A stretch of DNA of 64,000 bases from CAZUWH01 sp964624075 (GCA_964624075.1 CAZUWH010000011.1:1-64000), one strand, 5' to 3'. Positions 1-10,272 are shown, numbered from the stretch's first letter. Notes: generated by a model not told the origin, from the sequence alone. Program-made: numbers and translations.

Positions 1-129
1 GCAGTCGTACTCCCAGCCATGCTAAGCCGTTAGCACTCCCAGCCATCGAGTGCCAATCCTTTATTCTGTATTTCCGGGACTGTCAAGCGGCGATGCCCTC
101 CGGGCCAGAGGCAGCGATTCGCATTATGG

Positions 130-290
130 GAATGACCCTGATTTGCAGAAGAGACCTCCCTGCCCCCCTCCTGGAGGGAACACGTCCTCCCCTTGAAGGG
201 AGGCCTGCCTCCTCGGGGGAGGAGAGTTTGGAGATGGGGCCTGCCAAGGCGACTTGGAATGAATTCCATACCGGGAATTGCTGGGCCAGA
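130..290 (-). repeat. Dispersed C/G-rich intergenic repeat, copy A
   Basis: The minus strand carries the core TGGAATTCATTCCAAGTCGCC (248-269), then C/G-rich short palindromes such as CCCTTCAAGGGG and CCCTCCAGGAGG (about 150-230). The block 248-285 is nearly identical to 22162-22198 (copy B), and the core recurs at 45141-45162 (copy C). It is non-coding spacer sequence; the ORFs that cross it exist only because the repeat is GC-rich. With the beginning of the DUF1640 fragment it fills the first 350 bases, where I see no other gene. Confidence 0.75.
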
Positions 291-349
291 GGGTGTTGGC
301 TCCCCGTATCTGGCGCCCCATGCTGAACGTCCCCCCTCGGGAGGACGGC

Positions 350-544
350 ATGCCTGCCCTCGACACTTTCAGGATTGTCAAACACCTGCAGAACGCCGGC
401 TTCAGCGCGCCCTGGGCGGAAACGGTCAGCGGCGTGCTGCGGGCAACCCGCACCACGGATCTTCGGGATTTGGTGACGAAGACTGACCTTGACCGACCTT
501 CCCATAGGGCACAATACTTGGAGGTTACAATCAGTTCTGGCTAG
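350..544 (+). pseudogene. Truncated DUF1640-type coiled-coil protein
   Basis: The 64-residue reading frame begins MPALDTFRIVKHLQNAG and continues with a motif like LRDLVTKTDL. This resembles the N-terminus of DUF1640/CCDC90-type proteins, in which a short helical segment (FDT..vkrLqeAGf) and a 'TkadLe' motif precede a long coiled coil and a C-terminal membrane helix. Here the frame ends at a TAG right after the 'TKTDLD' segment, so the coiled coil and membrane anchor are missing. The gene starts beside repeat copy A and pyrC follows 63 bases later. I infer a truncated remnant. It could still be expressed as a small protein, but the family's defining regions are absent. Confidence 0.5.
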
Positions 545-607
545 GATCGATGCCGGGCAGGCAGAGAATGATGCTGCCATCGCTCGCGCACCGTTGCCGG
601 AGTCAAA

Positions 608-1930
608 ATGATATTTGATCTCCTTGTCAAGAGAGGAACGGTATGGCTGCCGCAGGGACCGGTGCCGGCGGATGTAGGGGTCGTGGCGGGGCGCATCGCC
701 GCAATCGGGGCGCTTGGCGCTGCTTCCGCTGCAACGGTCCTGGAGGCAAGGGGGCTCCATGTCCTGCCGGGAGTAATTGACACCCAGGTTCACTTTCGCG
801 AGCCTGGTCTGGAACACAAGGAGGATCTTGCCACCGGGGCCCAGTCTGCGGTGCTAGGGGGTGTCACTGCGGTGTGTGACATGCCCAACACCCGTCCTCC
901 CATCATCAGCGCCGCCGCCCTGGCCGACAAGCTGGCACGGGCAAAGGCGCGCATGGCCTGTGACTATGCTTTCTTTGTGGGGGCGACGGCCGACAACGTG
1001 GCGCACCTGGCCCTCTGGGAAGAGATGGAAGGGTGTGCCGGCCTCAAGGTCTTCATGGGCTCCAGCACCGGTTCCCTGCTGGTGGCAGATGATGTAACTC
1101 TGGCACGCGTTCTGGCGGCAGGCCGGCGGCGTGTCGCTGTTCATTGCGAGGACGAAGCACGCCTGAGAGAACGCCATGCCCTGGTCAAAAGCGACGGAAC
1201 GCCGGCCCTCCATCCGCTCTGGCGTGATGCCGAGACGGCACTAACCGCGACGCGTCGCCTGTTACGGCTGGCCCGGGCGGCACGGCGGCCAGTGCATGTG
1301 CTGCACGTCACAACCGCCGAGGAGGTCGCGTTGCTGCGCGATCATCGTGATCTGGCCACGGTCGAGGTCACACCCCAGCACCTGACCCTGACGGCACCTG
1401 AATGCTACGAGCGCCTGGGCACATTGGCACAGATGAATCCCCCGATCCGGGAAGCCTGTCATCAGGAAGCCCTGTGGCAGGCGGTGCGGGACGGAGGCGT
1501 GGACTGCCTCGGTTCTGACCATGCGCCGCACACCCTGGAAGAAAAGGCCAAACCGTATCCGGCCAGCCCGTCAGGCATGCCAGGGGTGCAGACACTGGTC
1601 CCGGTCATGCTGACCCATGTCGCGGCGGGACGGCTGTCGCTGGCGCGATTCGTCGCGTTGACCAGTGCCGGCCCGGCCCGTCTCTACAACATGGCCGGCA
1701 AGGGGCGCATTGCCGTCGGCTTCGATGGCGACTTCACCGTGGTCGACCTGCATGCCCGTCGCACCATTCGGCGTGACTGGCTTGCCAGCCGCTGCGGCTG
1801 GTCGCCATTCGAGGGCATGACTGCCACTGGCTGGCCGGTCGTAACGGTCGTCCGGGGCCACATCGCCATGCGCGAAGGCACCCTCTCTGCCACGCCCATG
1901 GGCGCACCCTTGCGCTTTCATGGAACCTGA
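608..1930 (+). CDS. pyrC: Dihydroorotase (PyrC)
   Basis: This 440-residue amidohydrolase is predicted to be the cytosolic zinc dihydroorotase that cyclises N-carbamoyl-aspartate in pyrimidine synthesis. The metal motif DTQVHFREPG lies near residue 58. The lysine expected to be carboxylated is in GLKVFMGSSTG (about 147). Metal histidines appear in VHCEDE (about 178) and HVLHVTT (about 233), and the catalytic aspartate is in GSDHAPH (about 304). Length and motif order fit the roughly 430-residue bacterial type. The ATG start is close to the beginning of conserved sequence (FDLLVKRGTVW). In related bacteria pyrB often lies just upstream. Here the upstream DNA holds a repeat and a DUF1640 fragment instead, so pyrC appears to stand alone. 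A hairpin overlaps its stop codon. An allantoinase or hydantoinase is less likely given the HFREPG motif and overall fit. Confidence 0.93.
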   Translation: MIFDLLVKRGTVWLPQGPVPADVGVVAGRIAAIGALGAASAATVLEARGLHVLPGVIDTQVHFREPGLEHKEDLATGAQSAVLGGVTAVCDMPNTRPPIISAAALADKLARAKARMACDYAFFVGATADNVAHLALWEEMEGCAGLKVFMGSSTGSLLVADDVTLARVLAAGRRRVAVHCEDEARLRERHALVKSDGTPALHPLWRDAETALTATRRLLRLARAARRPVHVLHVTTAEEVALLRDHRDLATVEVTPQHLTLTAPECYERLGTLAQMNPPIREACHQEALWQAVRDGGVDCLGSDHAPHTLEEKAKPYPASPSGMPGVQTLVPVMLTHVAAGRLSLARFVALTSAGPARLYNMAGKGRIAVGFDGDFTVVDLHARRTIRRDWLASRCGWSPFEGMTATGWPVVTVVRGHIAMREGTLSATPMGAPLRFHGT

Positions 1931-1959
1931 CGCTGCCATGGAGAAAAGGAAGCGTCAGG
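1926..1959. terminator. Hairpin at the pyrC 3' end
   Basis: CCTGACGCT (1926-1934) pairs perfectly with AGCGTCAGG (1951-1959), giving a 9-bp stem with a 16-base loop. It overlaps the pyrC stop codon and the end of the convergent HD-GYP remnant. No long T run follows on either strand, so intrinsic termination is plausible but not certain. Confidence 0.5.
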
Positions 1960-3651
1960 CATAGTCTGCCGTTCCTTCATGGGCGGGAGGATCGCGGAAG
2001 TGGGCCCAGCGTTGCGCGCTGTTGCGGTTGTCGATGACGTTGGCAAGTACCGGGAAAGGGCGGCGGTTGAGCTTGGTATCGACCTGATCGCGCAACACCT
2101 TGACAGCCGTCGCAAATTCCATGGCCCCGCGCCAAGCGCGCGGGCTGACCATGCCGACGAAGCTGTTCGCCACCGCGACGATGCGCGCAGTGATCAGGAT
2201 TGCCTCGCCTTGCAGACCAAGCGGGCCGCTGCCATCCACGCACTCGCCGATCTACCGGATGGTCCTCAACCACCGGACCGTCGGATTCCACGTCTGTTAG
2301 TAGTTCAGCGCTGATGACGAAGCTGCGTGCAAGCATTTGACGCTCCTCATCGGTCAACTGGCCGGTCTTGGTCAAAAGCCCGGGCGGAATGACGATCTTA
2401 CCGATATTCATCAGCCGCCCCGCCAGATCGACAGTCCGCACTTCCTTGTGGTCGAGGTCCATCTCGGGGGCGATTGTCTGGGCCACCTCCGATACGCGGG
2501 CCGAGTGGTTGGCCGAGTAGGAATCACGCTGGTCCACCACCCCAACCATGGCAACTAAAGGTTGATTGAGACGGGCCTCACTGCGATCGCGCTCCCGGGT
2601 CAGTTCAGTGATGTCGTGGAACACGGTCAACACTGCCGCCTGCTGCCTGGCCTCGGCCGGCAGATGGACATGATCGGTCGCGACCGCCCGTGTACCGGCC
2701 GGTTCCTCAAAGTGGAACAGATGGGTTTCGTTCCGGCCGGTCCCGATGACTCGTTGATGGATTACGTCAAGCAGCTTGGTCTTGACTGGTCCCAGAACGC
2801 TGACCATCGGCTTGAAGGGAATGCCAGCCAGCGGAATGCCGTAATGGGCGGCGGGCAGCTGGTTGGCGAAGATGATCAGGCCGTTGGCATTGCAGCACAT
2901 GATGTACGTGGGCTGGCTGTCGCTCACCACCCGCATGAAGCCGATCAGGCTTTCCAGGCGTTCGGCGGTCGTTTTGTATCGTGCGGCGATTTGCGACAGC
3001 CGCACCGATGTCCCATGTTACCACAGGGCGAAAGCGCCGGTCACCGGGGCAAAGACCACTAATAAAAGAACAATAATTAGCATATACAATCTATCACAAT
3101 CTATACTTTCTTTCGGCCGTGGCCTCTCTGCTGTCTACCTTGCGGACTAGAGTCCATGGCGTGCTAGGAAGGGAGCGTCTTGTAATCAGCACATCGACCC
3201 CGGCATAGCCGTGCCGTTCCCCGAATGACCCGGGACTGGCCAGGGCGAAGGCATCGGCGAGATTCGGCGTGTCCATCGCCCCAGGCGGCGCTTGAGCGGC
3301 GCGTTGACATCGATGCGGGGCTGTGGACCGGCACCGCGAAGCCGTCACGCTGAGCCGTCGCCTCCTTGCGCAGGTATTGCCCTTCCACCGCCTCGGTCCC
3401 GGCTCCCAGAACCAGACTGGTCATGTAGAGTTGCAGCGAGACGTTCTGGGCGAGCATGCGCAAGGTCGCCACCCACTTGCCGAGCCAGCGCGTCACTTCG
3501 GCAGCGCGACTGTTGGCAACGATGCCCATGCGCAACTGCCATTGGTACAGGCTGTTCTCCCGTTCGGTCCGCACAAACAGCCACGCCGACACGCCCGCCC
3601 CGCCCCGCCCAGCATGGCAGCCAGAACGAGACCGTCTATCACAACTATCAC
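1955..3651 (-). pseudogene. Degraded membrane PAS/HD-GYP signalling protein
   Basis: Read on the minus strand, the pieces assemble into a membrane sensor with a PAS and an HD-GYP domain (cyclic-di-GMP phosphodiesterase type). A GTG near 3651 begins a first membrane helix (IDGLVLAAMLGGA). An extracytoplasmic segment follows to about 3095, then a second helix (MLIIVLLLVVFAPVTGAF, about 3075-3025), a PAS-like region (VSDSQPTYIMCCNANGLIIF), and an HD-GYP-like region (DSYSANHSARVSEVA). The C-terminus, VDGSGPLGLQGEAI, is in another frame. Breaks seen: frame changes near 3590, 3300 and 2255 and a TAA at 3018-3020. The usual HD pair and GYP motif are eroded (NHSARV; GSGPLG). The gene ends in the pyrC terminator region. 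I am confident that it is a broken gene and fairly confident of the family. Confidence 0.75.
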
Positions 3652-4251
3652 TGAATATATTGCAATTAGTTAAGCTAATATCTCATAATCGTCCACAAGT
3701 TCTTCTCTTATTATATACAATACAATGGTCACAATGCATTTAAAAGGCGTATAGATCTTTCAGGGACTGTATCATGCGGTATCGTGGTCCGTCTGCTGGG
3801 AAAGAAGAATTTCCGCATTATTCCTTTCCCTCTGCAAGGGACTGTTATGCACACAGCCCTACCCCCTGGAACAGACCCGCTTGCAGAACCTCTGGGAGCG
3901 TCGGCCCTGGAGCGCAGGAGTCCCCGCCCGCGCATTGGCGGAAGGGCCCTCAATCTTCCGGCGGAAGAGTCTTGCAGGGAGGCCAATGAGTTCTACGACG
4001 AGAACGGCCGTATCACCCTGTGGCACAGCCGGTCAAAGTAGCCTATGATGCGGAAGAGCGCGCCGTTTTCCGTATGATGTCATTGTCCAAGCGGTCGAGG
4101 GTTGTGTGCTGCTTGCAGGAAGGAGAACCCGGCCGCGGCGGTGGTGGCACTACGGGGCCTCTGGCCTGCATATCGGAGGAGGGGTGAGATCGTTGGTCTG
4201 AACATCTCTCTTGCACAGGCGCCGAGAGGGGGAGGGGGTCTGGCGTCCCTG
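3652..4251. other. AT-rich to mixed spacer without a clear gene
   Basis: About 3652-3780 is AT-rich and could hold promoters for the flanking divergent genes. From 3780 to 4250 only short frames are open. The best is 3847-4041 (ATG, 64 residues, ending ITLWHSRSK), which follows a weak AAGGGA Shine-Dalgarno. I recognise no family in any frame, and a degraded gene is possible. An in-frame extension of the downstream ELM1-like gene reaches back to a TTG at 4102 but lacks conserved character. Confidence 0.35.
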
Positions 4252-5256
4252 GTGGTCTGGGTCCTGACCGATGCGCGTGCCGGCACCGCTAGCCAGGCCC
4301 TGGGGGTGGCAGAAGTGTTGGGGCTTCCATTCGTGGTCAAGCCCCTGCGTCATACCGTTCTTGCCCGCCTGCCCAATGGCATCCTTGGGGCGACCATTCA
4401 CACCCTGACCATGGAATCCCGGGCTGAACTGGTGTCCCCCTGGCCGGATGTCGTCATCGCCGCCGGGCGGCGGGCCGCGCCGGTGGCGCGCTGGATCAAG
4501 GCCGGCAGGAGGCCTGCCCCGCTGCTGGTCCAGGTCATGTTTCCCGGCTGGAGGGGGCTGGCCGATTTTGATCTGGTCGCGGTTCCCAACCATGACCGGC
4601 TGGTACGGAGGCCAGCCAACGTGGTCTGCATCACCGGGGCCCCCCATCGCGTCACCCCGGCACAACTTGCCGGTGCGGCGGACTGCTGGCGGGACAAATT
4701 CGCGGCCCTGCCGCGGCCATGGGTCGCCTGTCTGGTCGGCGGGGCCAGCGGCCGGCGGCCCTTCACGGGGGAGCTGGCCCGCGGGCTGGCGGTCCGGACG
4801 GCGGCCCTGGCAGACGGGGGCAGTGTGCTCCTGACCACGAGCCGCCGCACCGGTCCCGTCGCCGCAGCCGCATTGCGCACTGCGTTCGCCGATTCCGGTG
4901 TGCCATCGTTCGTGCACCACTGGGGTGATGACGGAAAAAATCCTTATCTTGGTCTGCTCGCCCTGGCCGATGCGGTGGTTGTAACGGGTGATTCGATGTC
5001 CATGTGTACGGAAGCCTGTGCCCAGCCGGGACCGGTGTTCATTTTCGCCCCCCCTTCCTGGGTCAGTGCCAAGCATGCCCGCCTCCATGCCGAATTGTTT
5101 GCCCTGGGATATGCCCGTCCCTTGGAAGCGGACAAAGCGTTTCCCCTTTGGCGCCATCCACCGCTCAATCCGGCCGGGACGGTAGCCGAAAGGATTAGGA
5201 CGCTGCTGCGCCGTGACCAAATCTTTGCCTTTTGCAGGCCGCTGTGGTTAAAGTGA
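4252..5256 (+). CDS. ELM1/DUF1022-family protein (glycosyltransferase-like)
   Basis: The protein begins with VVWVLTDARAGTASQALGVAEVLG, the typical opening of the mitochondrial-fission ELM1 (DUF1022) family. Members of this family have a GT-B-like fold, and the bacterial role is not established. Supporting motifs are LLVQVMFPGWRGLADFDLVAVPNHDRL (split here as FPGWRGLADFDLV and VPNHDRL), VGGASGRRPF and VTGDSMSMCTEACAQ, all characteristic of the family. I chose the GTG at 4252 because it sits just before the conserved opening. Its ribosome-binding site (GGAGG at 4231-4235) is rather distant, and a TTG at 4102 is the alternative. The stop is 4 bases before an ABC exporter ATPase gene, so the three genes 4252-7044 probably form an operon. 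That context suggests envelope glycan or lipid handling, which is inference. Confidence 0.8.
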   Translation: MVWVLTDARAGTASQALGVAEVLGLPFVVKPLRHTVLARLPNGILGATIHTLTMESRAELVSPWPDVVIAAGRRAAPVARWIKAGRRPAPLLVQVMFPGWRGLADFDLVAVPNHDRLVRRPANVVCITGAPHRVTPAQLAGAADCWRDKFAALPRPWVACLVGGASGRRPFTGELARGLAVRTAALADGGSVLLTTSRRTGPVAAAALRTAFADSGVPSFVHHWGDDGKNPYLGLLALADAVVVTGDSMSMCTEACAQPGPVFIFAPPSWVSAKHARLHAELFALGYARPLEADKAFPLWRHPPLNPAGTVAERIRTLLRRDQIFAFCRPLWLK

Positions 5257-5260
5257 CGCT

Positions 5261-6265
5261 ATGATCAGAATTCACAGTCTGACCCATCTCTATCCGGCTA
5301 CCCGCCGACAGCCGTCGCGCGTTGCCTTGTCCCGCTTCGACCTGAACGTAGCGGCAGGCGAGTTCTGTATTCTGTCCGGTCCTAATGGCAGCGGCAAGTC
5401 TACTCTGTTCCGCATTCTGTGCGGCATGCTGCTGCCCACCAGTGGTTCGGTCACCATCGACGGTCATGACCTGTTTCGTGCTCCCAAGGTGGTCCGGCGG
5501 GTCATGGGTGTGGTGTTCCAGAGTCCGGCCGTGGACAAGCACCTGACCGTTGGCGAGAACATGACCATTCAGGCGGCCTTGTACGGCGACGAAGAGGAAG
5601 CTGCCGGCGTTGGCATGGCCGAGGCGCTGGAGTGGACCGAGCTGAAACACCGTCTGAACCAACGAGTGGAGACGTTGTCAGGGGGGCTTGCGCGTCAGCT
5701 CGAATTGGCTAAATGTCTGCTGACCCATCCCCGGATCCTATTGCTGGATGAACCAACCACCGGCCTTGATCCGGCAAGCCGCCGCAATTTCCTTGACGCG
5801 TTGAGAAACCTTCAGCGCGAACGGGCCATGACCGTGCTGATGACTACCCATCTCTTTTCAGAGGCTGAGGAGGCCGACCGGGTCGTCATCATGAAGGATG
5901 GCGAGCTGCTTGCCTGCGACACGCCACAACATCTGCGCAGCCGTATGGGGCAGGAGATGGTGGTGGTAGTGCCGACTGAACCGGAGGTCATGGCAGCAGC
6001 CTTGCGCGAGGAGATGGATCTGAAGCCGCTGCGTTTCGGGGACGAGCTGCGTCTGGAAGGCGTAGAACCGGCTGAAAGCCTGCCTTTGCTGGAAGCGATT
6101 CTGTCCCGTTACCGGCCACGGATTCGCTCCATCGCCATCAAGCAGGCGGCATTGGAAGATGTGTTCATCCACATGACTGGCAGCAGTCAGGCTGGCTTTG
6201 CCAAACCTGGAGCAAACGGTGCCAGGGAAGGGCAACACCATTATACGCCGGAGACCGAGCCATGA
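5261..6265 (+). CDS. ABC-2 exporter ATP-binding protein
   Basis: This 334-residue protein is a cytoplasmic ATPase of an ABC-2 type exporter (NodI/DrrA/CcmA-like). Visible motifs are Walker A GPNGSGKST (about residue 40), the Q-loop VFQSPAVD, signature LSGGLARQLELAK (about 139), Walker B ILLLDEPTTGLDP (about 158) and the switch histidine in MTTHLFSEAEEADR. The last 100 residues form the accessory C-terminal region seen in this subfamily (TALEDVF-like sequence AALEDVFIHMTG). The stop overlaps the start of the permease gene in an ATGA, which implies translational coupling. The substrate cannot be told from sequence; lipid, drug or polysaccharide are all possible. Confidence 0.92.
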   Translation: MIRIHSLTHLYPATRRQPSRVALSRFDLNVAAGEFCILSGPNGSGKSTLFRILCGMLLPTSGSVTIDGHDLFRAPKVVRRVMGVVFQSPAVDKHLTVGENMTIQAALYGDEEEAAGVGMAEALEWTELKHRLNQRVETLSGGLARQLELAKCLLTHPRILLLDEPTTGLDPASRRNFLDALRNLQRERAMTVLMTTHLFSEAEEADRVVIMKDGELLACDTPQHLRSRMGQEMVVVVPTEPEVMAAALREEMDLKPLRFGDELRLEGVEPAESLPLLEAILSRYRPRIRSIAIKQAALEDVFIHMTGSSQAGFAKPGANGAREGQHHYTPETEP

Positions 6266-7044
6266 CGATGCGGGCTGTTCTGGCCCTGGCACGACGCGAG
6301 TTCATCCGCTTTGTCCGCCAGCCGCAACGGGTGGTGGGGAGCATAGGTCAGCCCGTTCTGTTCTGGTTGTTTCTGGGGGCGGGCTTTACCGGGTCGTTCC
6401 GTCCGCCGGGCATGGAAGGGGTGAGCTATCTCGAATTCCTCTATCCTGGCGTCCTTTTGATGCTGCTGCTGTTTGCCAGTATCTTTTCTTCCATCACGGT
6501 GATCGAAGATCGTGATCAGGGATTTCTGCAAAGTGTCCTAGTGGCACCCGTCTCGCGTCTGGCCATCGTGTTTGGCAAGGTGCTGGGGGGGACCCTGATT
6601 GCCCTCGCCCAGGGACTGTTGTTCCTGCTTCTGGCCCCGTTTCTTGGGCTTCCCCTCTCGCCGGGCGGCATGGTGCTTGTGATCCTTTTTCTGGTTCTGA
6701 CGGCATTCGGGTTCACGGCACTTGGCTTCCTGTGCGCCTGGAGCATAAAGTCCACGGCCGGCTTTCATGCCATCATGATGGTCTTCCTGATGCCCCTGTG
6801 GTTGTTGTCCGGAGCCTTGTTTCCAATCCAGCACGTTCCCGACTGGTTGCAGGTGGTGATGGTACTCAACCCTGTCAGCCATGCCCTTGTTCTTCTGCGC
6901 CTGCCCTTCTATCACACAGCGGCACAGGTGCTGGCTAATCACGATTTTCTGGTCTCGCTGGGGGTGGTGGTGGCATGGGTGGTTGGATGCATGTGGATGT
7001 CCGTGATACGGGTTGAACGGCGCGAACACGGTGCTGCAGCGTGA
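6262..7044 (+). CDS. ABC-2 exporter membrane protein
   Basis: This 260-residue inner-membrane protein pairs with the ATPase encoded just upstream, overlapping it by 4 bases. It shows about six hydrophobic segments, a cytoplasmic loop with IEDRDQGFLQSVLVAPVSR typical of ABC-2 permeases (here IEDRDQGFLQ near residue 80), and the signature region around LWLLSGALFPIQHVPDWLQ (about 170-190). The arrangement matches NodJ/DrrB-like exporters of about 260 residues. The gene is followed at once by the decayed coiled-coil gene (its upstream region overlaps this stop), so nothing intact lies downstream in the operon. Confidence 0.92.
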   Translation: MTMRAVLALARREFIRFVRQPQRVVGSIGQPVLFWLFLGAGFTGSFRPPGMEGVSYLEFLYPGVLLMLLLFASIFSSITVIEDRDQGFLQSVLVAPVSRLAIVFGKVLGGTLIALAQGLLFLLLAPFLGLPLSPGGMVLVILFLVLTAFGFTALGFLCAWSIKSTAGFHAIMMVFLMPLWLLSGALFPIQHVPDWLQVVMVLNPVSHALVLLRLPFYHTAAQVLANHDFLVSLGVVVAWVVGCMWMSVIRVERREHGAAA

Positions 7045-7207
7045 AAGGATTCAAGGGGGAAGTTGACGTCCTTGCCTCCCCTATATTCCAGCAAGTCCAG
7101 TCACTGGTCTTGAAGAAGAATGCTCCTCTCGGTTGTGTCAGGCGGCTTGACGGCAGTGAACCAAACCTTGTACAGCCCTGTCGGAACAGAAACAGGGAGC
7201 CAGGATT

Positions 7208-10200
7208 ATGGGTGATACGTCTGGACGCCCGAATCAGGGTAATGCGTCAGCAGGCCTCGCTCCGGTGGCGGTGCCCACGCCTCTTTGAATCGACTCCTCA
7301 CGACCGGAGGGCAGACGGCATGGAGGGGAAACCCATCCCGGGCGAAGTATTGGAACCACCCCAGAGTGATGTCTTCCTGTGCAACGACCGCAAACCGCTG
7401 TTTCCGCCCAAGGGGCTGTTCAGCCACGATCAGCGTTCCTTATACGACCAGCCCCTTCAGGAATCACTTCCCGCCGTTCGCCGCTCTGGCCAGTTGCCGC
7501 GCATTCTGGGATTGGCCCTGTCGGTAGCCTAGCTTACCGTCTCTCCTATTGCGTGACCAGCTTGGTCGGCTTGGAACAGCTGATGGAGCTCCTGCCGCAT
7601 GAGTTTGGCGGCTTTGTCTCCGGCGCTTTTCTGCCGCTGGCGATAATGTGGATGTTCATCGTCTACCTGGATCGGGGCGCCCAGATCCGCAGCGAGGCCA
7701 ACGCTCTCCACCAGCATCTGCAACGGCTCACCTACCCGGATCAGACAGGTGAAGCGCGGGTCAAGGAAGTCACCGAGACCTTGCGTCGCCAGGTTGTCGA
7801 CCTGACCGAGGCCTCGCGCTATGCTGTCGCCAAAGTGGAAAAGGTCGAGACACTGCTGCGTCGCCAGACTGAGGGACTGCTGACCGTGGCCGGTCGGTCG
7901 GGTCGAAACCGGACACCACGCAGACCATCCAGGCCCTGGCACGGAAGGTAAGCGGGCTGGTCCATACCGCGGACGCGGCTTCCACCCGGGCCCGGGAAAT
8001 GGAAGACGTTCTGCGCCGACAGAGGTGGACAGCCTGAACGGCGCCGCCGATCGCGCGACTAGAAAGCGCCCGTCGGATCGGCAAGGCGTTGAATGCCACC
8101 GCTGCCGCGACTGGCTGACAGGCCGAGGCTCTGGCTCAGCTTCTGCGTGGGTAGGGCGAATCGCTTGCCAAGACAGGCGGGCACGTCCGGGACAATGCCG
8201 GGGCACTGTCCCGCTAGATCCAGAAACAGGCCGATATCGTTGCCACCTCTAGCCACAAGACCATCGCGGATGTATCGGTCATCGCCGGAGCCTTGAAGGA
8301 TCACGCGGACACGCTCAAGACCCTGTTCCATAACCATACCGAGATTCTTGTCGTAGCCGCCAAACGCCTGCACGATCAGGGGGGTGCATTGCAGCCACCA
8401 TGCAGCAGTAGGCAATCAGTCTCAACCAGATCACCGAACGGGTTATGACCCCGTGTCCAGATTGTCGATGACGGCCTCATCGTGCAATCCCGCACCCTGA
8501 CCGTCGCTCCGACCAGGCCATGACCCGGCTGCGGGAACTGGGAGAGACGTTTGGTAGACATGTTGATGTTTTCAACAACGTGACCAACGGCATAACCTTG
8601 CGCCTGACGGCGTTAGTGGAAACCATCAGTACACGTTTTTCGGATCTGTATGGCGTATATGAACGGGTAATGGAACGGATCGGGCAGATGGGGGAAACCT
8701 TCCAGACGCAGGTCTTCGCTGTTGCGTTGGAACGGATGCCGCTGCGCACCCGCGCCGTCGGTGACAGCCTACGCCGGCAGGCAGAAGAGCTGAACGACAT
8801 CACCAACATCGTTTCCAATCAGACCCGCCTGGGCGAGGCTGCCCTGGCGCAAGTAGTCCAGGCACCTGTCGGCAGTGTCGGAGCAATTGATGACCCGGGT
8901 GCGGACCATCGTTGGTGCCTTGCACCAGGGGTCCACCGATCTGATCGCGACCGCCTCGCGGGCCAATTTCGATCTCGATGCAGCAATGGGCGAAGTGCTC
9001 CGTCAACGTACGGCCGACCTGGTCCAGGCAGCCCGGGAGGCAGTCGAAAAGACGGGCACTGTCGGCAGCGCCGTCGAGGCGTGTTCCCAGCAAATGACTG
9101 ATATCGCTGGGCGGACCGTCACGCACCTCACCATGGTCGGTACGACTCTCAACGAACGCATCGTGGAACTGGAACAGGCCTGGCAGCAGATGGAAGGGCG
9201 CGTCGCCCGGTTGGACGAGGGAATGAGTCAGCTGGTCCGCTAGTTCGGTCGTGTCGCGGAAGAGGCCGGCCATGTGGTACAGAACTTCGGTGAGGGCCTG
9301 CACGAAAAATCACAACAAATACACGAGGTGGCCGAGCTGGCCACGAACCAGGTTACTCATCTGGGAGATACCTTGCATCAGACTGCCCGTCTGTTCGAAG
9401 AGTCCTCCAGCAAGACCACGGCCCAGGTTGGCGTAGCCGCCGACCGGTTGCGGGAAATCATTCAGGGACTGGCTACCGCCTCGGAAAAAGTCGCCGGCTA
9501 CGTTCGGACAAGCGGTGACGGCTTCCGCAAGAGATTGCGTAAGCTAGTTGCCACCAGCGAAGAAATCTAGGAAAAGCTGCACATTATCTTTGAAAACCCG
9601 CGCTAGAAGACAGAGGCGCTGTCAGTCACCAGCGATTGCTTGATGCAACAGACCGACTATCTCAGCAAGGGATTCGATCGCCAGGTCACCGAATTGGTCA
9701 AAGCTTCCAAGCATGCCGAGCAGGCGCAGTTGCTGGAACGAATACGCAGCGAAGTCGGTGTTGAACGTTTTCTGCAGAACGCCGCGTTCATTGTCGAACG
9801 GTTGCAGTCCTTTGCCGTGGATATTCCCCGCGTCTATCAGACACAGGTGGACGAAGAGATGTGGAAAGAGTTCTACAAGGGCGACACGGCGGTCTTTCTG
9901 CGTTCCCTTCTGAAAAGCCTGACGCGGGCCGAACTGCAAGCCATCAAGAACTGTTTCGAGGAAAATGCCGAGTTCCGTGAATTTGTGTCACGCTACATGG
10001 CCGAGTTTAAAAGCCCGTTGCACCAGGTGTGGGCCTGCGACCGACCTGATGTTCTGGCGGCTGCCTTCACGAGTACCGACGTGGGCAAGCTCTATTTGAC
10101 TCTGGCCAAGGCCCTTGGGGCGCATCGAATGAGAAAAACATACAACGACACGCCGAAGACTGGGCCTCATCCCGGCGCCTTCACCGCTACGGCTCTTTCA

Positions 10201-10272
10201 TTTCTTCCGCCGGGGTATTTTTGCAACACTATTGCAACACCGGTCCAGGCATGCCGCGACGGGGGCGAATGA
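7208..10272 (+). pseudogene. Destroyed large membrane-anchored coiled-coil protein
   Basis: An ATG at 7208 with a GGGAGCCAGGA ribosome site opens a frame (MGDTSGRPNQG) that shifts near 7282, 7528, 7885, 8035, 8400-8520 and 8870. Reassembled, the order is: a polar N-terminus, two membrane helices (FVSGAFLPLAIMWMFIVYLD at about 7605-7665), a long heptad-like coiled coil rich in A, L, Q and R (about 7700-9700), and a conserved C-terminal domain (VERLQSFAVDIPRVY ... STDVGKLYLTLAKALG) ending near 10120. In-frame stops are TGA 8116, and TAG at 8152, 8215, 9241, 9568 and 9604. I know similar large apolipoprotein-like coiled-coil proteins from Rhodospirillales; their function is unclear to me. The frame runs on past the conserved end to 10272 and overlaps rnhB. 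Confidence 0.8.

Noticed and set aside
30..486. Several open frames across repeat copy A (for example an 'MEFIPSR' protein)
   Set aside because: The same frames reappear wherever the repeat occurs, on either strand and without ribosome sites or family similarity. They are by-products of the GC-rich repeat.
3847..4041. A 64-residue hypothetical protein before the ELM1-like gene
   Set aside because: The start has only a weak ribosome site and no family or codon pattern supports it, so it is mentioned in the spacer entry only.
9241..9606. Possible reassignment or programmed readthrough of TAG in the coiled-coil gene
   Set aside because: The same gene also has several frameshifts and a TGA, long essential genes contain no internal TAG, and hslU, acyP and the AsmA-like gene use TAG as a real stop.
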